Part shown: positions 59,352 through 63,838 of the stretch, one piece after another
How positions within the stretch are numbered: the first letter of the stretch is position 1
How the letters are laid out: every line of letters starts with the position of its first letter
NCBI GenBank assembly: GCA_028687755.1
Contig: JAQTZL010000013.1
Span: 1-63,838 of the forward strand
Length of the DNA: 63,838 bases
Origin: Candidatus Nanopelagicales bacterium
GTDB lineage: Bacteria > Actinomycetota > Actinomycetes > S36-B12
Direction: 5' to 3'
The notes under the pieces: model-generated
Seen by the model: the letters and a program-made list of their open reading frames with translations, nothing else
Database searches by the model: none
Told to the model about the DNA's origin: nothing
Position numbers and translations under genes: made by a program

Positions 59352-59879
59352 TTATTTGGGTTGTTTGGGTAATTTGAACTGAGAGTCGGTCAGGTGGTCA
59401 GTTAACCAACTGTCTAACTCTGACTGTCGTCGGTGCGTCCAGAAGTTGCCCTGGATCTTCTCACCGATGTAGTAAGCGCGGTAGCTTTCCACCGGGTCAG
59501 TTGTTTTGTATTTGTCAGGCATCGCTAAACGTATAGGCGTCATCTCTGGACTTGTCAGTCCAGAGATGGGTCTTGTGTCAGGATGCAGATTCATGAACAA
59601 CTTAAGAGATTGGTGAAACCTTCCATAGCGATAAGTGTACTCCTTGGCCAGCTCGAAGTAGTGCTGAAACAGCCATCTGTAGTTACCCAGAGATTCTCTC
59701 GCCCAGATAGCGCTAGGATGATTCACGTGGGTAGATTTACAGACACCTGTTTGCCCGATGAGCACTCTCCGAGTCGTAGAGAGAAGCTGTGCCGTTTCCA
59801 ATAGCATCTTTACACAGTGCCGATTATGTTGATGCTGAGCGGCTTTCTTAGGACACCAGTCCAGAAAGAAGATGTTCAC
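59352..59879 (-). CDS. Conserved phage protein of unknown function
   Basis: This 175-residue protein starts with GTG at 59879, overlapping the stop of the upstream gene (GTGA). Its N terminus (MNIFFLDWCPKKAAQ, then HCVKMLLETAQLLST) has the signature of an uncharacterised protein common in many large phages, where a similar LDxDPxxAA and KHxxKMxxETAQ pattern is seen. Several His and Cys residues suggest metal binding or catalysis, but no activity can be assigned. Confidence 0.55.
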   Translation of the reverse strand: MNIFFLDWCPKKAAQHQHNRHCVKMLLETAQLLSTTRRVLIGQTGVCKSTHVNHPSAIWARESLGNYRWLFQHYFELAKEYTYRYGRFHQSLKLFMNLHPDTRPISGLTSPEMTPIRLAMPDKYKTTDPVESYRAYYIGEKIQGNFWTHRRQSELDSWLTDHLTDSQFKLPKQPK

Positions 59880-60436
59880 TTGCCGACTGGTTCAGACTGT
59901 GAGATCAAGGCTTGAATGTTGGCAAGCATCGTAGGCAGTGAACTTGTCCCCAGAGAGTTTGAACTGAACGGGGTTTTTGGATCTCCGCGAAACAGATTGA
60001 CCGTGGGCTCGGTGTGGATGTTTTCAACCACAATAGTTGCTGGTGACCCCGGTGTGCTGTACATGATAGCCCCGGCGTATTTGTCGTCGAATGAGCTGGC
60101 GACAACTTTACCTTCCAGAGTTGCCAGAAACTCAGCAGCAGCTTTATGTTCACGAACATGCAGCCAGGTGATGAGGTGTGCTGTTGTCAGCGCAACCCAA
60201 TTTCGCTCTGTCAAACGCCTGACCTTTTCACCGCGAATAGCTTCAACGATCTTGTTCATGGCTTCTGATTGAGAAGCAGGAATGGTTGAGAAATCCAGAT
60301 GCTCAAGAAGAGTCAGAGCGGTATCGGGATACAGCTGGATCGAGACTTTGTTGATGGTCAGCATGTTGACTTCATTCAACTCAAGCTGATGGTCGGCCAG
60401 TGACAGCACGATGCTACTGGGTTTATTTTTAGTCAC
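59876..60436 (-). CDS. Unknown accessory protein
   Basis: This 186-residue protein starts with GTG at 60436, with AAAGGAACACCGCT upstream and a promoter-like element 28 bases before the start. It is helical in the middle (RLTERNWVALTTAHLITWLH), then has strands (GAIMYSTPGSPATIVVEN) and a Ser/Thr-rich tail. It is the first gene of the four-gene unit down to 58342. It is not recognised. Confidence 0.6.
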   Translation of the reverse strand: MTKNKPSSIVLSLADHQLELNEVNMLTINKVSIQLYPDTALTLLEHLDFSTIPASQSEAMNKIVEAIRGEKVRRLTERNWVALTTAHLITWLHVREHKAAAEFLATLEGKVVASSFDDKYAGAIMYSTPGSPATIVVENIHTEPTVNLFRGDPKTPFSSNSLGTSSLPTMLANIQALISQSEPVGK

Positions 60437-60463
60437 AGCGGTGTTCCTTTAAGTGGTTGGGTT

Positions 60464-60485
60464 GATGACAGTTCCTATACATGTA
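60464..60485 (-). promoter_or_regulatory. Promoter-like element
   Basis: The minus strand reads CTACATGTATAGGAACTGTC, 28 bases upstream of the GTG at 60436, and resembles the element at 3273-3296. Confidence 0.5.
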
Positions 60486-60562
60486 GCCACAGTGACATCA
60501 AATACCCTCACGACCTTTAGTCTAAGTCTCAGGAATTAGTTGATCTTTTTAAAGGACGGTCT

Positions 60563-61771
60563 ATGAGTACCACCCCCACTGAACTGACTTTTACCAAGTC
60601 GCTTGACGAGTACATGTCAAGTCTGAGCACTGGCAGTCTTCAGCGCGCTATCAGCAACAACCTCTACGGCATCAACTTCCGTCAGACACCGAACGCTGTC
60701 CCTCGGTCTAAAACCCAGCAAGGCTTTGTGTTCTTCACAAGACCTCAACTGAACCTGACCACCTCCAACATCACCAACGAGCCTTCGTTCTACAGCCTGC
60801 TCAATCAGAACAGACTGAGCTATCAGCGGTACGTCAGGTGCATGCTGGACCCACGCTTAGGGATACCGTCTGAACCTGATTCACAGGGAATCACCACCCC
60901 TCTGGTAGACAAGTACATGCCCTTTATCCCTCTCCTGACCAACAACATCTCGTCGTTGTCAGGATGGCCGGATATCTCTGTGCCCTATCACACCTCAGAG
61001 CCGGGTCTGTATGGCCAAGAGTTCAGTATGGTAGATGGTGTCACCAACCACTTCGAGGCCTTTGACCTGGATGTCACGTTTGCCAACATGCGCGGCAACC
61101 CGATCATCTACATGTTCTACGTGTGGCTCAAGTACAGCACCCTGGTGGTCGAGGGTGTACTGAATCCCTACTTTGACTTTGTGTCTGAGGTAGAGATTGA
61201 CAGCAATACACGGATCTACCGTGTGATCTTGGATCAGACCAAACGGTATGTCGAGTACATCGGCTGCACAGGCGCCAGCTTTCCTACCACGGTACCCACT
61301 GGCGCTATCTTTGACTTCAACAAAGAGAAGCCACTGAACACCCAAATCACGGATATCAACATCCGGTTCAGGTCCATGGGGTTTGTGGCGTTTGATGACA
61401 TCGTGAAGTTTTGGTTCAATCAAGCTGTTGCCATCTTTAACGCAAGTTTGCGTGCTCAGCTGGAGATGGACCTCACCGGTAACTCCAATAACGACGCTAT
61501 TCTCAGGGAGGATCCCCGCAAGGTGTATCTGACCCCTGACAGCGCCTATATGCGTGTCCCTCACGCGTTGGTGGTAGCTGCTGACGACGGCTCTGAAACC
61601 GTGAACAGCTACACAGTCAATCACCGAGGTGTCCCTTATATCAACCTCTATACCAGCGAGATGGAATGGTGGGTTCCCACCAATGACTTCCAGGCGATGC
61701 TCAGACGCGCATTCCCTGAGGACATCATCTCCCAAGGTCCTGGCAATGCCGACGAAGAAGTCGGTGACTAA
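60563..61771 (+). CDS. Virion structural protein
   Basis: This 402-residue protein starts at 60563 with AAAGGACGGTCT upstream. The first ~75 residues are Ser/Thr/Asn-rich; the body is beta-rich and aromatic (YMFYVWLKYSTLVVEGVLN). The C-terminal end is acidic (GNADEEVGD). It lies 12 bases upstream of a probable baseplate wedge gene, so a tail or baseplate role is likely. The specific function is unknown. Confidence 0.55.
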   Translation: MSTTPTELTFTKSLDEYMSSLSTGSLQRAISNNLYGINFRQTPNAVPRSKTQQGFVFFTRPQLNLTTSNITNEPSFYSLLNQNRLSYQRYVRCMLDPRLGIPSEPDSQGITTPLVDKYMPFIPLLTNNISSLSGWPDISVPYHTSEPGLYGQEFSMVDGVTNHFEAFDLDVTFANMRGNPIIYMFYVWLKYSTLVVEGVLNPYFDFVSEVEIDSNTRIYRVILDQTKRYVEYIGCTGASFPTTVPTGAIFDFNKEKPLNTQITDINIRFRSMGFVAFDDIVKFWFNQAVAIFNASLRAQLEMDLTGNSNNDAILREDPRKVYLTPDSAYMRVPHALVVAADDGSETVNSYTVNHRGVPYINLYTSEMEWWVPTNDFQAMLRRAFPEDIISQGPGNADEEVGD

Positions 61772-61783
61772 AGAAAGAACCCC

Positions 61784-63838
61784 ATGGCTGACATCACACC
61801 TACCAAAAGTCTGGACATCCAGGAACAGCTCAAGAACCTGGAACTTCTGAAGTACCATCCGTCTGGTATCTTTCAGCTCTCTCTGAACCGAGTGGCAGAC
61901 ATGCTGGATGGCAAGGTCACGCAGACCGATCCGTCTAACCCGTTTATCTACCTGTTAGAGACCAGCAGCCTGAACACAGCCTTTGCTATTCAGGAATACA
62001 CTCTGCAGACGCGTAAACGCTATCCTAGGCTCGCAAACACGCAAGAGGACCTCTACCTACACATGTCGGACTACGACTTCCTGGGACGCTTCTCACAGCC
62101 TTCCAGCGCCAATGTCTTGTTCAACATCCTGTTCAACGACTTCAAGACCAAAGCGGCTTACAACCCTGTGCAGAAAGAGCACGTCTTGAAAATCCCTCGT
62201 CACACCAAGGTGAAGATCGGCCAGTATGTCTACATGCTGACATCCGCGATCATAATCCGACAGACAGAGAACAACGTCATCGATGTGAAGTTCGAGGATC
62301 AGGACTTTGACAACCTGTTCCCGGTGACCACCAACTACATCAACTTTGCCCTGAACAAGTCCAACCAGGAAGAGACATATCTCTCGTTCATGTTGAAGTT
62401 GCCAGAGGTGGATATCGATGTCCTGGATGTACCCGCTGATCTGACATCGGCGTGTAAGGGTACACTACCTTTTAACCCTGATCGCAAGTTCTACTACATC
62501 CGGGTGTTTCATTTCCAAGACGATCAGTGGAAAGAGCTGCTGGTCACCCATACCAACGACGTCTACGACATCTTGACACCCACGTGCATCGTCAAGGTTT
62601 TGCAAGATGAGAAGATGGTGAACTACCACATCCCTGCGGTATACATCACACAGGGTAAAGTCAGCACCAACCTGAAGTTCTTGATCTACACCACGATGGG
62701 AAAGATCTCTGTGAACTTTGGAGACTACCAGCTGACTGAGTTCAGCACAGAGTACGCCGGTGCTTTCCCTGACCAAGAACTTGACGAGTACACCCAGCCG
62801 GTGGAGTCTATCACCAAGTTGATCTACACGACAGACATCGTGTCCAGCGGTGAAGACGGCATGACTTTTGCTGAGCTGAAAGACGCCGTGATCGACAACA
62901 GCATCGGCGATCGGAAGTTGCCTATCACCGCCAAGCAGCTGTCGTTCTCTACAGATCGAACCAACTTCAAGTTGATCAAGGATGTGGACGTGGTCACCAA
63001 CCGTGTCTATAAGCTGGAGACAGAGATCCCTGCTCCACTGACACGTTACCCTATCACCAAGTTCAACCTGGACATCATCGAGATGGCGACCACGGTACGT
63101 GATCTTCGTCGAACCAACGGTGTGTTCTCGTACGCAGATGACATCACCGTGATCCCTGAGGGAACACTCTTCAGGCTGGACAACGGTAAACTGACAGGGC
63201 TTCTGGACAATGAGGTGCTGCAGCTGAAAGAGCTGTCCGGCATCGAGCTGGTGAACGCTCTCAACAACGATCTGTACCTGGTGACGTACTACCACTACGT
63301 CTTGGACACGTCCAGGGATCAAGCTTCACTGAAAGCCTACGATCTGACAACGCCCTCGCTGAAGCAGATCAACTTCCAGAAGTTCAACCCCACGGCACGT
63401 ATCGGCATCAACTCCACCAACGCCAACCTGTACCGGACATCGACCGGGTACGCGATGGATGTCTTGGCCAACACCAAACAGTACATCTCAGGCATCACCT
63501 ACAGCAACGTCAGTGTGTACATGGTCTACATCGACAACTACGACAGCAAGTTCTACTTGCCTGGATCGTTTTTGGTCGAAGCCAACAACTCTCCTGTCTA
63601 CAGGTTTGCGATGGCTTCGGAGCAGTACATCGACGCAGACAACAAGCTGACACTGACAGGCTTCCTGGACAGCAACGGTTTGCCGATCAACATCGCTGTT
63701 CCTCTGAATGCTGAGTTTCAGTTGCTCTACACGAGTAACATCATCCCACCTGCTTTCCAGATGACAGACATGGACAGCTACATCACGGGCAGCTATCTGT
63801 CTGGGTTGCAGTGCGCCGTGACTCTGGAGAATGTCTCG
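61784..63838 (+). CDS. Probable baseplate wedge protein, 3' end outside window
   Basis: The 685 codons present start at 61784 (MADITPTKSL) and run off the window. The N-terminal ~130 residues resemble gpJ/T4 gp6-type wedge proteins: LETSSLNTAFAIQEYTLQTR followed by a tyrosine- and leucine-rich helix and then ANVLFNILFNDF leading into beta strands. After this comes a long beta-rich body. Wedge proteins of this class form the baseplate rim that triggers sheath contraction. The ribosome site is weak (AAAGAAAGAACCCC), so coupling to the upstream gene is likely. The assignment is by pattern only. Confidence 0.5.
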   Translation, partial: MADITPTKSLDIQEQLKNLELLKYHPSGIFQLSLNRVADMLDGKVTQTDPSNPFIYLLETSSLNTAFAIQEYTLQTRKRYPRLANTQEDLYLHMSDYDFLGRFSQPSSANVLFNILFNDFKTKAAYNPVQKEHVLKIPRHTKVKIGQYVYMLTSAIIIRQTENNVIDVKFEDQDFDNLFPVTTNYINFALNKSNQEETYLSFMLKLPEVDIDVLDVPADLTSACKGTLPFNPDRKFYYIRVFHFQDDQWKELLVTHTNDVYDILTPTCIVKVLQDEKMVNYHIPAVYITQGKVSTNLKFLIYTTMGKISVNFGDYQLTEFSTEYAGAFPDQELDEYTQPVESITKLIYTTDIVSSGEDGMTFAELKDAVIDNSIGDRKLPITAKQLSFSTDRTNFKLIKDVDVVTNRVYKLETEIPAPLTRYPITKFNLDIIEMATTVRDLRRTNGVFSYADDITVIPEGTLFRLDNGKLTGLLDNEVLQLKELSGIELVNALNNDLYLVTYYHYVLDTSRDQASLKAYDLTTPSLKQINFQKFNPTARIGINSTNANLYRTSTGYAMDVLANTKQYISGITYSNVSVYMVYIDNYDSKFYLPGSFLVEANNSPVYRFAMASEQYIDADNKLTLTGFLDSNGLPINIAVPLNAEFQLLYTSNIIPPAFQMTDMDSYITGSYLSGLQCAVTLENVS

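Noticed and set aside
1..63838. CRISPR arrays, insertion sequences or prophage attachment sites
   Set aside because: No spaced direct repeats, transposase motifs or integrase-type genes were seen; the only mobile element recognised is the group I intron, with the orphan intein as a possible remnant.

Overview
This window looks like part of a phiKZ-like jumbo myovirus genome. The evidence is a cluster of very large structural genes, a ~720-residue major capsid protein and an ~865-residue portal of phiKZ-like length, split multisubunit RNA polymerase fragments (a beta' fragment with a D-x-D-G-D metal site and a probable beta N-terminal fragment), and several head proteins sharing a prohead-protease-type (A/S)-x-E site. 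Most genes are on the minus strand. The exceptions are the beta' fragment, a stand-alone intein, a large structural gene, the portal, two damaged-looking genes and the two genes at the right edge. No tRNA, CRISPR array, insertion sequence, terminase or DNA polymerase was recognised. Product names rest on motif reading and memory of families, not on searches.

Layout. 1-9 kb: end of a large virion gene, the RNAP beta' fragment (+), a hairpin-rich and AT-rich non-coding stretch, a free-standing mini-intein gene and a 752-residue structural protein. 9-16 kb: a Nudix protein, unknown genes, a frameshifted gene, a lysis-type cassette (Rz/Rz1-like spanins plus a membrane protein) and a RuvC-like resolvase. 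16-36 kb: the core virion module with portal, probable RNAP beta fragment, major capsid protein and many unassigned structural or probable structural proteins. 35-39.5 kb and 46-49 kb: inner-head-type proteins with a shared cleavage site. 39.6-42 kb: a thymidylate synthase gene interrupted by a td-like group I intron carrying a GIY-YIG endonuclease. 42-54.5 kb and 58-60.5 kb: small accessory genes, many unrecognised, including a Nudix protein, an ankyrin-like protein, putative zinc-binding proteins and a set that may share a repeated module. 54.6-57.6 kb and 60.5-63.8 kb: more structural genes, ending in a probable baseplate wedge protein.

Regulation visible by eye: a recurrent element resembling CATATATACTNACTGTC, usually 20-115 bases upstream of a transcription unit, and long perfect hairpins at cluster ends. 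For minus-strand units these hairpins are often followed by a TTTTCTTTT-type tract. The most unusual observations are the mini-intein whose predicted exteins total 11 residues, the structured region upstream of it, an amber codon at position 5 of an inner-head-like gene, and the td-like intron placed at a TS site different from that in T4.
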